DNA from: Mixophyes australis
Lineage: Eukaryota > Chordata > Amphibia > Anura > Limnodynastidae
Direction: 5' to 3'
Length of the DNA: 64,000 nt
Assembly (NCBI GenBank): GCA_036250195.1
Contig: JAVHZZ010000006.1
Span: 161,193,224 to 161,257,223 of the forward strand
In this document: positions 45,603 through 56,791 of the stretch, piece after piece
Layout: every line of letters starts with the position of its first letter
Position numbering within the stretch: the first letter of the stretch is position 1
Position numbers and translations under genes: made by a program
The notes under the pieces: generated by a model
Databases searched by the model: none
What the model was told of the DNA's origin: nothing
The model's input: the letters and a program-made list of their open reading frames with translations, nothing else

Positions 45603-48600
45603 GATGGCTTCCCAACCCATAAGGTTTGCCACCATTAATGGGGCATCTATTCAGTTCGAAAGTGCTAATTACATGGCCTTTGATTTTTTCAGCACGGTGG
45701 AGGATGACTTTTATTTTTGCAGGAGACTAAATTGGGGAGTCTGGCTGACCTTCATAAGGTGAAGAGGGAGTGGAGGCTGGGCCCCTCTTTGTCTCTTGTG
45801 GCCAAGAGGTATGGTGGGCTTGCAGTCCTTTTTACTGGCATGATAACTGTCTAGTGGGTTATAGAGTTACAAGTAGGTAGATGTATGATTTTGGATATCA
45901 ATCTGAGAGGACATGACCTGAGACTAATTAATATCTATGGTCCACAACCAAAATGGGAAAGGAAATGTCTTTACAGTGAGATAAAGCCATATTTTTTTTT
46001 CAGCGGGGCAGAGAGTCTTTGATGGTGATTTTAATACCGTTATTAGGCCCAAAGAGGAGGTTCAAGGACTTTTTTGGGCTATGACTCCCGTTTTCTAGAT
46101 AGCATGACAAGGCAGGCTGGTGTAGTGGATGTGCACGTTCGTCACTTCCCAGACCACACGGGGCTATAGAGGTAGCAGTAGGTCTAGGATAGATAGCTTT
46201 TTTGTTAAGGAGAGCTCAAAGACTTTGGCTCCGGTGCTGAAGCCGGTTGAGTCCTCTAATCACATTTGCCTCTTTGCATCCTTGAATGCCTCAGAAACCC
46301 TTCAGAAAGGCAGGGGCCTTAAGGGCCTGAACTCTAAGCTCCTAGAGGAGCAGGTGATAAGAGAGTCCATTAGGGACTTCTTTGAATCCAAGGAGACACT
46401 TTTGGAGGCGGACAGGGCTAGGTCTGAGTGGTGGGAGGTATTTAAAAGAGGACCCGAGATTTCTTCCATGACCTAGTAGCCAGGAAAAACTTGACAAGAG
46501 AAAATACCTATTCGGATTAAGAAGGAAACTTGATTGGTTTCTTGATTTCTGAACAGGGAGATGGTGGGGAAATCACCCAGGTGAAGGTTTAGATGGTGGA
46601 AGTACAGTATGACCGTTTTGCTTCCTTGATTCTGGAGAGGGACTACAGGAAATACCACTAGCCCGACCCCTACCAGATTTGTAGAAAGGCTGTAGATGCT
46701 AAGGAGGTGAGGGGCTTGTACAATGCTTAGGTTGTTCTTAGGGTGGATAAGGCGTGCATCCTTGGTTATCATGCATCTCACCAGTTTAGTTCCATTCTGA
46801 GCCTTGTATACATGGGTTTCCCGTGGTTACTCCTATCTGTTGTACAGCCTGGCATTCCTCTATCCTCGGACACCATCTTGCCAAGCATTCTGCACATGCG
46901 CTACCCCCAGGAACTTTTTAAAACCTCTGCTCCTCTGCTCCTTTCTATGGGTGTCAGTTCATCAGGTCTCCCTACCTGATAGGAAGCATCTCCTCTGACT
47001 CCTGTCCATGCTCATACTTACCTTTGTTCCTGTCTTCGCTAGTTAGGCCGTTCGTTCATCGGCTGCAGCATCGCTCATCATCGGTCCTGTTCCAGAGTTA
47101 TAACACCTGTGCAGATCTCAGTGCTTTTGGTCTCTGCAGTTCATCGCTTCACAGCATTACTTGTTCAGCTTATTCCACAGTCAAGACCTGTGACCTCACT
47201 GCAGGGTATCGTTCATCATCGGTTCTGTTTCAGAGTTATATCACCTGTTTGGATCTCAGTACTTCTGCTCACCACAGTGCATCGCTTCACAGCTATATCT
47301 GTTCAGCTTATTCCGAGATTCGTGTCTATACTGCTGATCATCGCACAGCACCCTTCCTAAATTCAATATACCTTAGGCTACATTTCATTCTGCCTTATAG
47401 TTACTGCGCCCACTAGAGGACCGCGACCTGCGGTTAAGAGCAGCTAAGACCATATTCCTTTGCAGGAATCCCTGGTGAATACCTCTCCTCCATTAGACTC
47501 CACACCTCTCTGGGGGTAGCTGTCACTCAAGCAGAGATCAAGACCATTCCAACTATCTGGCCTTTGTGACATTGGTGTTGTAAACTTCTTCTACTCTGAT
47601 CTCTTTTCTGAGAAATCACTCAGAGAGAAGATGGACCGGTTCCTGAGGGAAATACCTGGCCTTGACCTGAGCAGTTCACATGAAACTTTGGACAGTGAAA
47701 TAATGGTCGGTGAAGTCAGAATGGCCATAGATGGATTGTCTATTAAGAAATTTCCAGGTCCGGATGGGTCAACCTCAGAATTATATTACATTGTTGGGGA
47801 CATTCTGGCTTCACGCCTGGTGGAGGTTTTAATGAGAGCTTAGAAAGAGGTTTCTGCCCCCCTCTATGAGGGTGACTGCCCTAATTTTATCATCTAAAGG
47901 GAAGGACCAGTCGTATATTGAGACGTGGCGCCCCTTAGCCCTTCTCAATACCGAAAGAACAATTTTGGTAAAGGTGCTTTTTAATAGAATGTTGCAGATT
48001 TTCGGTGAAATGCTCTCCCCCTCGCAGCACTGTACCATGAGGGGTTGAAGCACTTTTAGCGCTGTCCTTGGTGTCCGGGAGGCCATTGAGCGGTGTCATG
48101 CTGAGAAGTGGGGAAAGTATCTTTTAACCCTAGATCAGTCTAAAGCCTTAAACCATGTAAACCACGAGTACCTATGGGCTCTGCTTCTGAAGTATGGTCT
48201 TCCAGTGCCGGTGGTAGTTTGGCTTCATATTATTTACAGACAGGCCGAAAGCTTTCCTCTTGCTAATGGTTGGGTGGGTCCGTCATTCGTTGTTAACTCT
48301 GGAGTAAGGCAGGGTTGCCCCCTGAGCCCTCTCCTGTATGTGTTTGCAATAGATCCTTTCATCCGAGGGATAGAAGGAAGCTAGATAGGAGGGGTGCAGC
48401 TGGGTCCGGAGTGTCCATCAAAGGCAGTGGCCTACGCGGACAATGTCACTGTTATCTTGTCGCGTCCTGTGGAAGCAAAGGAGGTAGCATCTCTGGTCCG
48501 CAGGTACTCCAAGGCCTGTGGCTCGAAAGTGAACTAAGAGGAGAGTGAAGTTTTCTGGATGGGGAGGAAGGTTGTCATTTCGACCTTCCGGATGACCTTC

Positions 48601-49563
48601 CACAGGCCAGTAGTAACATCAAAATGTTTGGAATCCAATTTGGCCCCGGTGATTATGTCAAGCAAAATTGGGAATCAAAGCTGAGGGAAGCTTCCTGGAA
48701 AGTGGAGAGCTGGAGAGGCTGGAAACTTTCTATTAGGGAAAGGGTTGACCTGGTAAAGACCTATGATCCCGATGCTTCTGTATATCAGTTATGTATGCTT
48801 GTTGAAAGAATCTTTATGGGCCAGGGTTTATGCAGTTTTCTTCCGTTTACTTTGGGGGATTAGGCTGAACCTAGTCAAGTGTGCTGTGACCTACTGATCA
48901 AGAAAGGAAGGTGGTCTGGGGATGGTCACCCAGTGCTATTCTTTATAACAACTTTCTTGAAGTTACATGAAGGGCATGGGTGGATCCCTTCCTTAATGAC
49001 TGGATAAAAGAAGGTAGGGTGAAGAGCTTTCCAGTCCGTCATGGGTACCTCTCAGCCTGTGTATCTCTGGGATTGAAGGTGACAAAGCGTTGGGGGCCTG
49101 GAGGTGGGGGAAGTCAGGAACTCTTCTAGGAGGGAGTTGCAGTGGAGAATCCTGCACTCTCACTTCTGGGTTCAGTTGTCACTAAGAGACTGCCTGGGCA
49201 ATGTTTGTTCTGTTTGTTCGGAGGACCTGGCCTTGGTTAATTTAGGGAGGGTTCCTCTGAAATTTTGGGACATTGCCTGGCTCTCTTTCCATGGGAGACC
49301 CTATGTGAGGGGGAACTTAAAGTATAGAAATGCCGAGGATTGTGACTGCCCTCGGGAGGAGTGTCTGGGGGAGGAGGAGACCATGGACCATTTTTTGCTT
49401 CAATGTAGAGGTTTACAGTAGGTTTTCCGGTACCTTGGGTATTCCGAGCCTTTCGGGGCATAGTTACCCTGCATGGGTTTATGGAGTATTTAAGGGTAGG
49501 TGTCGGGACTTTGAGTTAAGCACTCTTTTCTTAGTTAGTTTAGTAACTAGATATTTCACTTAG
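45603..49563 (+). pseudogene. Tx1-like ORF2 (endonuclease and reverse transcriptase), broken
   Basis: The start MASQPIRFATINGASIQFE with LQETKLGSL downstream, and GDFNTVI near 46030, mark an apurinic-like endonuclease. RT motifs follow across frame changes: PGPDGSTSELYY (about 47755), a WRPLALLN motif (about 47927), SGVRQGCPLSPLLYVFAIDPF (about 48300) in part, and YADN (48433-48444), where the normal second Asp is Asn. A C-terminal cluster CDCPREEC...HFLLQC lies near 49345-49410. A solo LTR (46767-47571) interrupts the coding sequence between endonuclease and RT. Many stops and shifts make it nonfunctional. Assignment to the Tx1 clade is from memory of motif style, not a search. Confidence 0.7.
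46767..47571. repeat. Solo LTR, TSD TTGGT, with altered first dinucleotide
   Basis: TTGGT flanks the insertion (46762-46766, 47572-47576), and removing it together with one copy restores the Tx1 ORF2 reading, codons ATC CTT GGT GTT GTA AAC TTC (ILGVVNF). The right end is TGTGACA. The left end reads TATCATG where TGTCA would be expected, one substitution away. Inside are two diverged direct repeats of about 105 bp (47071-47177, 47209-47312). A TTTTTAAAA box at about 46913 suggests plus orientation. Confidence 0.75.
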
Positions 49564-49835
49564 AATGCGAGGTGTCAGGTCTACATCAGACAAAAGGTCC
49601 TGCCTTGTGAAATAGTGGTGGGTGATATTCTGCAGAGGTATGGAGGATTAGGATTCTAGAGAGGCGCGGCAATGCAAACTGGGTCAGGCTCTGGCAGGGT
49701 CTGAGGCCTCGATAAGGGGGCCCAAGTCAGGTATACTTCTCTATCTTAGGTTATGTTTTCTTCACTCCCAATAGAGTTTCTATGATATAAGTAATTTTTT
49801 CAAATAAGGTTTTGCATATGAAAAACCTTGAATAA

Positions 49836-50474
49836 ACAAAGGCGCTCAGTGCAGATTTGTAAGTCACTAATCATATGTTCATAAACACCATAATCACTTC
49901 CTCCATACGAGGTGGCAGCCTTTCTTCAAGATTTCGGACGGTATCCCTAATGTAGACAATCTGAAAAATGACAAGCAGAATCCCGAATGTAGATAATCTG
50001 AAAAATGACAAGCAGAAGGGACAAAAGGGCACCTGATAGTGTAGTAAGTAGCTGCATTGACAGCAGAATTAAATAAAATGTGGGGCAGACCGATTAAAGT
50101 CCATGCTTAAATCACCAGAAGAAATCGCTTCAAGCTCTTTTAAACAGAAATGTTTCACAAAGTCAAAACCTGCAAGCATCCTGTGAGTGACCACGGAATT
50201 GCTTGCCGAGTTTGCAAGTATGTTTGTGTCTTTACACTTCTTATATCTGGTAAGCATATATATCACACCACGGTCCTTGGGTGTTCACTTCCCAGGAACA
50301 TACTACACTATCAGGCGTCCTTTTGTTTCTTCTGCTCATCATTTTTCAGATGGTTTTGCATATACTTACAAGCTTCGACTGCTTCTTCTTTGTTTGAAAC
50401 TGTAAATACTTATTGTATACGTTGTGATATGGTTTGATATGTTTTGTAATTTTTTTTTCGGTGTAGGCACCCTC
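49836..50474. other. Intron or repeat of unknown type
   Basis: It contains an imperfect direct duplication of AATCTGAAAAATGACAAGCAGAA (near 49957-50017), and the phrase TACTACACTATCAGG(C/T)G appears in both orientations (near 50030 and 50303), suggesting an old inverted-repeat element. No coding function is recognised. Confidence 0.35.
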
Positions 50475-50631
50475 ATTTGACGCAAAACTCAGAACAAGGC
50501 AAAACGTCATCATCCCGCCGTCGGATCTCGCGAGATCCGGATTCATATTATTCCCCGCTTCCCACCGCCATCTTCACTCGGGCATTGGAGAGGGAAGAGG
50601 GAGGGTGTGTGGTGGTGTCCTCTGTCCTGCT

Positions 50632-51250
50632 CAGTCCAGTGGTGCTGTCCGGTGCTCTGTCCTGCTCAGTCCAGTGGTGCTGTCCTGTGCTCTGTCCTGC
50701 TCAGTCCAGTGGTGCTGTCCTGCTCAGTCCAGTGGTGCTGTCCTGTGCTCTGTCCTGCTGAGTCCAGTGGTGGTGCTGCCATAATTCCAGTGGTGCTGTC
50801 CTGTGTTGTCCTGTGCTGCTTAAGTCCAGTCCAGTGGCACTGCCATATAAGTCCAGTCCAGTGGTACAGCCATTTAAATCCAGTGGTGCTGTCCTGTGCT
50901 GCTTAAGTCCAGTCCAGTGGTACTGCCATATAAGTTCAGTCCAGTGGTACAGCCATATAAATCCAGTGGTGCTGTCCTGTGCTGCAAAAGTCCAGTGGTG
51001 GTGTCCTGTACTGCATAAGTCCAGTGGTTCTGTCCTGTGCTGCTTAAGTCCAATCCAGTGGTACTGCCGTATAAGTCCAGTGGTACTGCCGTATAAGTTC
51101 ACTGATCCTGCCGTATAAGTCCAGTGGTACTGCTGTATAAGTCCACTGATCCTGCCGTATAAGTCCAGTGGTACTGCTGTATAAGTCCACTGATCCTGCC
51201 GTATAAGTCCAGTGGTACAGCCGTATAACTCCAGTCCAGTGGTACTCTCC
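50632..51250 (+). repeat. AGTCCAGTGGT minisatellite in the hAT 5' region
   Basis: More than twenty degenerate units of roughly 20-40 bp share AGTCCAGTGGT(G/A)(C/G)TG. Groups of units differ (CTGTCCTGTGCTG, GCCATATA, GCCGTATA), showing internal expansion in blocks. Protein frames through it on either strand are artefacts. Confidence 0.85.
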
Positions 51251-51276
51251 TGTGACGCATATAATTTTTAAAGGCT

Positions 51277-54200
51277 TTGCCGAGTGTGTGTGGTTTAGGG
51301 GTACGCTCTCTTGTGCTGCATATAATGGAGAACAAAAATTTGGAGGATAAAGTAGGGAAAGATCAAGAACCACTTCCTCCTAATGCTGAAGCTGCTGCCA
51401 CTAGTCATGACATAGACGATGAAATGCCATCAAGGTCGTCTGCCAAGGCCGATGCCCAATGTCATAGTAGAGGGCATGTAAAATCCAAAAAGCCAAAGTT
51501 CCCTAAAATGATCAAAAAAAAGAAATTAAAATCATCTGAGGAGAAACGTAAACTTGCCAATATGCCATTTACGACATGGAGTGGCAAGGAACGGCTTAGT
51601 CCCTGGCCCGTGTTCATGACTAGTGGTTCAGCTTCACACAACGGTCTAAGCCCTCCTCCTCCCCCCTCTAGAAAATTTAAGAGAGTTAAGCTGTCATCAA
51701 AAACACAGCAAACAACTCTGCCTTCTAAAGACATGGCATCAAAAATCCCCAAGGAGAGTCCAAGGGTGTTGGTGGTTGCGATGCCTGACCCTCCCATCAC
51801 TGTACGGGAAGAGGTGGCTCCTTCCACCATTTGCAGCACGCCCTCTGCATATCCTGGAAGGATCACCCACAGTGCAGTTCCAGATTTTGATAATGAAGGT
51901 GTCAATGTTGTACATCAGGAGGAGGATATTGATGTAGCTGGCGCTGAGGAGGAAGTTGACGAGGAGGATTCTGATGTGGTTTGCTTAAATGAGGCACCAG
52001 GGGGGGAAACAGTTGTTGTCCATGGGATGAAAAAGCCCATCGTCATGCCTGGGCAGAAGAGGAATAAATCCACCTCTTCGGTCTGAAATTATTTCTATCC
52101 CAATCCGGACAACATATGTATTGCCATATGTAGCTTATGTAAAGCTGCAATAAGCAGGGGTAAGGATCTTGGCCACCTAGGGACATCCTCCCTTATACGT
52201 CACCTGAAGACCCTTCATAATTCTGTGTTTAGTTCAGGAACTGTGGCTAGGACCGTCAGCAGTCCAGGGACACCTTAATCCCTTGGTCCTGTTGTATCTA
52301 CACCAGCAACACCCTCCTCGTCAATTTCCTCCTCGATCCGGATCGGAGGTAGTCCTGCAGGCCATGTCACCGGCATGACTGAGTCCTCTTCAATCCGGGA
52401 TTCTTCCGGAGGATCCTGCAGCGCTACGCCTACTACTGCCGCTGCTGCTGTTGCTGCTGGGAGTCGGTCATCTTCCCAGAGGGGAAGTCGTAAGACCGCT
52501 ACGTCTTTTACTAAGCAATTGACCGTACAACAGTCGTTTGCAATGAGGACGAAGTACGACAGCAGTCATCCTATGGCAAAGCGGATAACTGCGGCCTTGA
52601 CAGCTATGTTGGTGTTAGACATGCGTCCGGTGTCCGCCATCAGTGGAGTGGGATTTAGACGGTTGATGGAGGTATTGTGTCCCCGGTACCAAATCCCGTC
52701 TAGATTCCACTTCACTAGGCAGGTGATACCCGGGATGTACAGAGAAGTACGAAAAAGTGTCCTCAGTGCTCTGAAAAATGCGGTTGTACCCACTGTCCAC
52801 TTAACCACGGATTTGTGGACAAGTGGTTCAGGGCAAACTAAGGACTATATGACTGTGACAACCCACTCGGTAGATGCATCGCCTTCCGCAGCAACAGCAG
52901 CAGCAGCATCAGTAGCAGCATCTCCGAAACCCCTGCTCGTTCAAAGGCAGGCAACGTTGTGTATCACCGGTTTCAGTAAGAGGCACAACGCCGACAACCT
53001 CTTAGAGAAACTGAGGGAAATCATCTCGCAGTGGCTTACCCCACTTACACTCTCCTGGGGATTTGTGGTGTCGGACAACGCCAGTAACATTGTGCGGGCA
53101 TTACATATGGGCAATTTCCAGCACGTGCCATGTTTTGCCTACACAATAAATTTGGTGGTGCAGCATTATCTTAAAAGTGACAGGGGTGTGCAGGATATGC
53201 TTGCGGTGGCCCGCAAAATTGCGGGACACTTTAATAATTCTGCAAATGCCTACCGCAGACTCGAGCAACATCAAAAAGGTCTGAACCTGCCCTGCTATCA
53301 CCTCAAACAAGAGGTTGTGATGCGCTGGAACTCCACCCTCTATATGCTGCAGAGGATGGAGGAGCAGCAAAAGGCCATTCAAGCCTACACAGCCACCTAC
53401 GACATAGGAAAAGGAGTGGGAATGCGCCTGAGTCAAGCGCACTGGAGACTGATTTCCATGTTGTGCAAAGTTCTGCAGCTGTTTGAACTTGCCACACGAG
53501 AAGTCAGTTCCGACACTGCCAGCTTGAGTCAGGTGATTCCCCTGATCAGGCTGTTGCAGAAGCAGCTGGAGAAAGTGAGGGAGGAGCTGGTAAAGCATTG
53601 CGATTCCACAAAGCATGTAGCACTTGTGGATGAAGCCCTTCGTACGCTTTGCCAGGATCCGAGGGTGGTCAGTCTTTTAAAGTCAGAGGAATACATTCTG
53701 GCCACCGTGCTCGATCCTCGGTTTAAAGCGTATGTTGTGTCTCTGTTTCCGGCGGACACAAGTCTACAGTGGTGCAAAGACCTGCTGATCAGGAGATTGT
53801 CATCTGAAGAGGACCGTGACATGGCAACAGCTCCTCCTTCATTTTCTTCCACACCTGTGGCTGCGAGGAAACAGCTGAGATTTCCTAAACGACCCGCTGG
53901 CGGTGATGCAGAGCAGGCAGGAGCGAATTTAAACATCTGTTCCGGACTGAAGAACCTGCCAACGATTGCCGACATGTCTACTGCCACTGCATTGGATGCT
54001 GTCACCATTGAAAAAATGGTGGAGGATTACTTTGGTGACAGCATCCAAGTAGACATGTCAGACAGTCCTTACTTGTACTGGCAGGAAAAAAAGGCAGTTT
54101 GGAAGCCCCTGTACAAACTGGCTCTATTTTACCTGAGTTGTCCCCCCTCCAGTGTGTACTCAGAAAGAGTTTTTAGTGCAGCGGGGAACCTGGTCAGTGA

Positions 54201-54426
54201 GCGGCGAATGAGGTTGCTTCCGCAAAATGTGGAGAAAATGATGTTCATCAAAATGAATGATCAATTCTTCAATGAAGACCAGCAATGGCCTCCAGAGACT
54301 ACAGAGGGACCTGTGATTGTGGAGTACAGCGGGGACGAATTGATAATGTGTGAGGATGAGGAAGTACACACTGAAGGGGGCGAGGAATCAGAGGATGAGG
54401 ATGAGGACGACATCTTGCCTCAGTAG
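51277..54426 (+). pseudogene. hAT (Ac/ZBED-like) transposase with two in-frame stops
   Basis: A single frame of 1049 codons is interrupted only by TGA at 52084-52086 and TAA at 52276-52278. The N-terminal 269 codons are Lys/Ser-rich, then acidic. A BED zinc finger follows (C at 52129 and 52138, H at 52201 and 52216; C-x2-C and H-x4-H). The catalytic part holds TTDLWTSG, VVSDNASNIV and RWNSTLYML, and the hATC dimerisation domain holds SVYSERVFSAAGN and SERRMRLLPQNVEKM near 54150-54240. The tail is acidic (ESEDEDEDD). Such enzymes cut and paste hAT elements with 8-bp duplications. The TGA falls exactly where BED fingers usually have Trp, so a single G-to-A change explains it. An independent product starting at 52375 (683 aa) would lack the BED finger. 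Confidence 0.85.
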
Positions 54427-54468
54427 AGCCAGTTTACTTTGTACAGGGAGAGATGAATTGCTTTTTTT

Positions 54469-54795
54469 GTGTGGGGGCCCAAACAAACCAATCATTTCAG
54501 CCACAGTAGTTTGGTAGGCCCTGTCGCTGAAATGATTGGTTTGTTAAAGTGTGCATGTCCTTTTTCCGCAACATAAGGGTGGGTGGGAGGGCCCAAGGAC
54601 AATTCCATCTTGCACCTCTTTTTTTTCTTTGCCAGCTCATTTTGTGGGGGTCCAAACGAACCAATCATTTCAGCCACAGTTTTGTAGGCCCTGTCGCTGA
54701 AATGATTGGTTTATTAAAGTGCGCATGTCCTATTTCCCCAACATAAGGGTGGGTGGGAGGGCCCAAGGACAATTCCATCTTGCACCTCTTTTTTT
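54469..54795 (+). repeat. Two tandem hairpin units after the transposase stop
   Basis: Two copies of about 165 bp each contain a perfect inverted repeat. In the first, 18-bp arms lie at 54484-54501 and 54526-54543 (CAAACCAATCATTTCAGC type). In the second, 16-bp arms lie at 54659-54674 and 54696-54711. They are in the predicted 3' UTR. Confidence 0.85.
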
Positions 54796-55085
54796 GGCAT
54801 TATGTGCTCTTTGGGGCCTAGTTTTTCAAACTGCCATCCTGTCTGCCACTGCAGTGCCACTCCTAGATGGGCCACGTGTTTGTGCCGCCCACTTGCGTCG
54901 CTTAGCTTAGTCATCCAGCTACCTCGGTGCAACCTTTAGGCCTAAAAACAATATTGTGAGGTGTGAGGTGTTCAGAGTAGACTGGAAATTAGTGGAAATT
55001 AATGTTATTGAGGTTAATAATAGCGTAGGAGTGAAAAAAAAACAAAAATCTGGATTTTAGCAGTTTTTATGCTTTTTAAAAAAAT

Positions 55086-55229
55086 GATGTGAATCTCACG
55101 TGACCACATTAAGCAGTGACAGCGCGCTCGCACTGACAGGACAGCTAATATCTTCAGATTTACTGTTAGCTGCCTGTCAGAAGACAGAAGTGCCGGCGTC
55201 TGCAGAGAGGAGGAGCAGGAGACAACCAG
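55086..55229 (+). other. Exon-like GC-rich segment ending in a strong splice donor
   Basis: The segment ends GACAACCAG followed by GTAAGTTTT (donor at 55230). With 56081-56170 it could form spliced exons of a transposon-derived transcript on the plus strand. No protein family was recognised. Confidence 0.3.
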
Positions 55230-55269
55230 GTAAGTTTTGTCTAGAATATAAAGGAGGAGGATGTGATAC

Positions 55270-55640
55270 AGGTGGCGACTGAGGAGTGGGGGAATTACTG
55301 GTGTGGGGAGGGGGTTAATGAATCGACAGCAATGGTTTTGAAGAACTGCTTAGGGGGGGTGGGTAATGAGTCGCCTGCACTGGGTTGATGATTTTGTGGG
55401 GGGTGGGGGGATTAATTAACTACCTGCAGTAGGTTGATGATTGGGGGGGAGGGGGTGTAATGCATTGCCTGTAATGGAGGGACCAATTTGCCCTGGGGGG
55501 TTAATGAATTGCCTGCAGTGTCTTGAAGAATTGTAGGGGGGTGGGGCAATGTATTGGCTGCCCCAGATTGATGAATTTACCTAGGGGGGGAGGGTGGTTC
55601 TGATTTTCCTGAAACCGTTGATGAATTAGCTAGTGGGGAG
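55270..55640 (+). repeat. G-rich degenerate minisatellite
   Basis: Units of about 60-65 bp contain GGGGGG tracts, TTAATGAATTGCCTGCAGT-like text and TTGATGAATT. Several G-runs on the plus strand could form G-quadruplexes. G-rich sequence continues weakly to about 55830. Confidence 0.7.
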
Positions 55641-56080
55641 GGGGGAGGGGGTGTTCATGGATTGGCTATGGAGGGTTAATGGATTGGTTAAAGTGAGGTG
55701 ATTAATTGGCAGGGGGTTGGGTGAGCAAATAAGTGGTTGGGTGGGTGAAAATATGGATGGGGTGTCAAACTTGTGAGGGTTTACAAAAATGGCTGGGGTG
55801 GGTGATGAAATAGCTTGTGGGGGACATGATCTCTGTATTGTGTGGCTGTGACGTGGATGCTCTCTGTAGTCTGAGCAGTCACTCACTAGAATGTTAAATA
55901 CTTGACAGATGCGGCTGGTAGATGTTAGTATATGAATATAAATTATTTTTATATATTTTATTGTCTATCTGTGCCTGTACTAGGGGGTTGTTTTATTTGA
56001 TCATAATGGAGTGTTGTGTATCATTCAGGGTTTGTTAACATTTTTCACTATAATAAAATTTTTCCACATTTTCAATACAG

Positions 56081-56170
56081 GACTCCAAGTTTCCAGAATC
56101 CAGCCAACTAGCAACAACGCTCCAAAAACAAGCAAGAAAAAACAACTGGTAGTCTACGCTGCAAGATCAG
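56081..56170 (+). other. Exon-like 90-bp segment with both splice signals
   Basis: TTTTCAATACAG precedes it and GTAAGAGAG follows. It is an open frame of 30 codons (VSRIQPTSNNAPKTSKKK in part). It lies antisense to CDH4 and probably belongs to a mobile element. Confidence 0.35.
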
Positions 56171-56298
56171 GTAAGAGAGAACGGAATAATTTGTCTAAAT
56201 TTCACTGCGGAATCTTACTGTAATGGTATTTTAATATGTTTGCAGAATTAATTGTGTTTTATGTATTAATTTACATTTTACAATTTTGTGTGTGATGT

Positions 56299-56299
56299 G

Positions 56300-56366
<67 letters not shown>

Positions 56367-56367
56367 G
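56299..56367. repeat. (TA)n/(TG)n microsatellite
   Basis: A compound TA and TG dinucleotide tract. Confidence 0.95.
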
Positions 56368-56368
56368 T

Positions 56369-56431
56369 GCCATACCGCCACTTCTTCTGTCTTCATTGTA
56401 AAACTTTCCTGAATTTCCACTTTGACCACTG
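56369..56431 (-). repeat. Copy of dispersed CAGNGGTCGAAGTGG repeat, reverse orientation
   Basis: Read on the minus strand: CAGTGGTCAAAGTGGAAATTC through GTGGCGGTATGGC. It matches the copies at 40369 and 59007. Confidence 0.6.
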
Positions 56432-56791
56432 TTTATAAATGGGTGGCGATGGTTGTCAACCGGTGTATTAGCCTAGGGCGGCTGGAACCCTTAATCAAGC
56501 CCTGCGCAAGCTTAAGACATCATAAGCTATGTGAGTCAAATACAGCAGCAGAAACGTAAGTGTATGGACGCACTTTTGCATCTACACAATAGGCTCAATT
56601 TTATCTCTAATTGATCCAGTAAATATATCTACAAAGACCCACTGCAAGGTAAATAATAAAACTTATGTTATGCACGTGTTTTACTCTATACAAATACAAT
56701 AATTTACATATGGACTTTGGTTAATGATTTGATCACAAACATGGTATAGGTGTGCCTAAGTGTTGGAGATGATAAAGTTTATGTCCAGTCC

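Larger units (their letters stand above)
41780..49835 (+). mobile_element. Decayed Tx1-like LINE carrying two solo LTRs
   Basis: This is a non-LTR retrotransposon in two-ORF layout. The ORF1 remnants include three CCHC knuckles. ORF2 remnants have an endonuclease start, reverse transcriptase motifs and a C-terminal Cys/His cluster. The tail is near 49800-49835 with TTGAATAAA. Tx1-type elements, first known from Xenopus, have this architecture. Multiple frameshifts and stops show it is old. It is interrupted by LTRs at 42620-43220 and 46767-47571. The 5' end is approximate. Confidence 0.75.
50475..55085 (+). mobile_element. Ac-type hAT transposon with near-complete transposase
   Basis: The core is a BED finger and hAT transposase frame (51277-54426). 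The 5' region has a GC-rich start, GTCATCATCCCGCCGTCGGATCTCGCGAGATC, and a minisatellite. The 3' region has two tandem hairpin units and an AT-rich end. I could not identify matching terminal repeats or an 8-bp duplication, so the ends given are approximate and the copy may be truncated on both sides. Confidence 0.7.

Noticed and set aside
50632..51250. CRISPR-like array
   Set aside because: Units are contiguous and degenerate with no unique spacers of constant length, and the genome is vertebrate.
50477..51373. Frames rich in Val/Leu/Ser or Thr/Gly/Leu on both strands
   Set aside because: Translation of the AGTCCAGTGGT minisatellite.
52375..54426. A domesticated ZBED-like host gene
   Set aside because: The frame lacks the BED finger, is preceded by two stops in the same frame, and sits within transposon-type flanking repeats, so a dead transposon copy is simpler.
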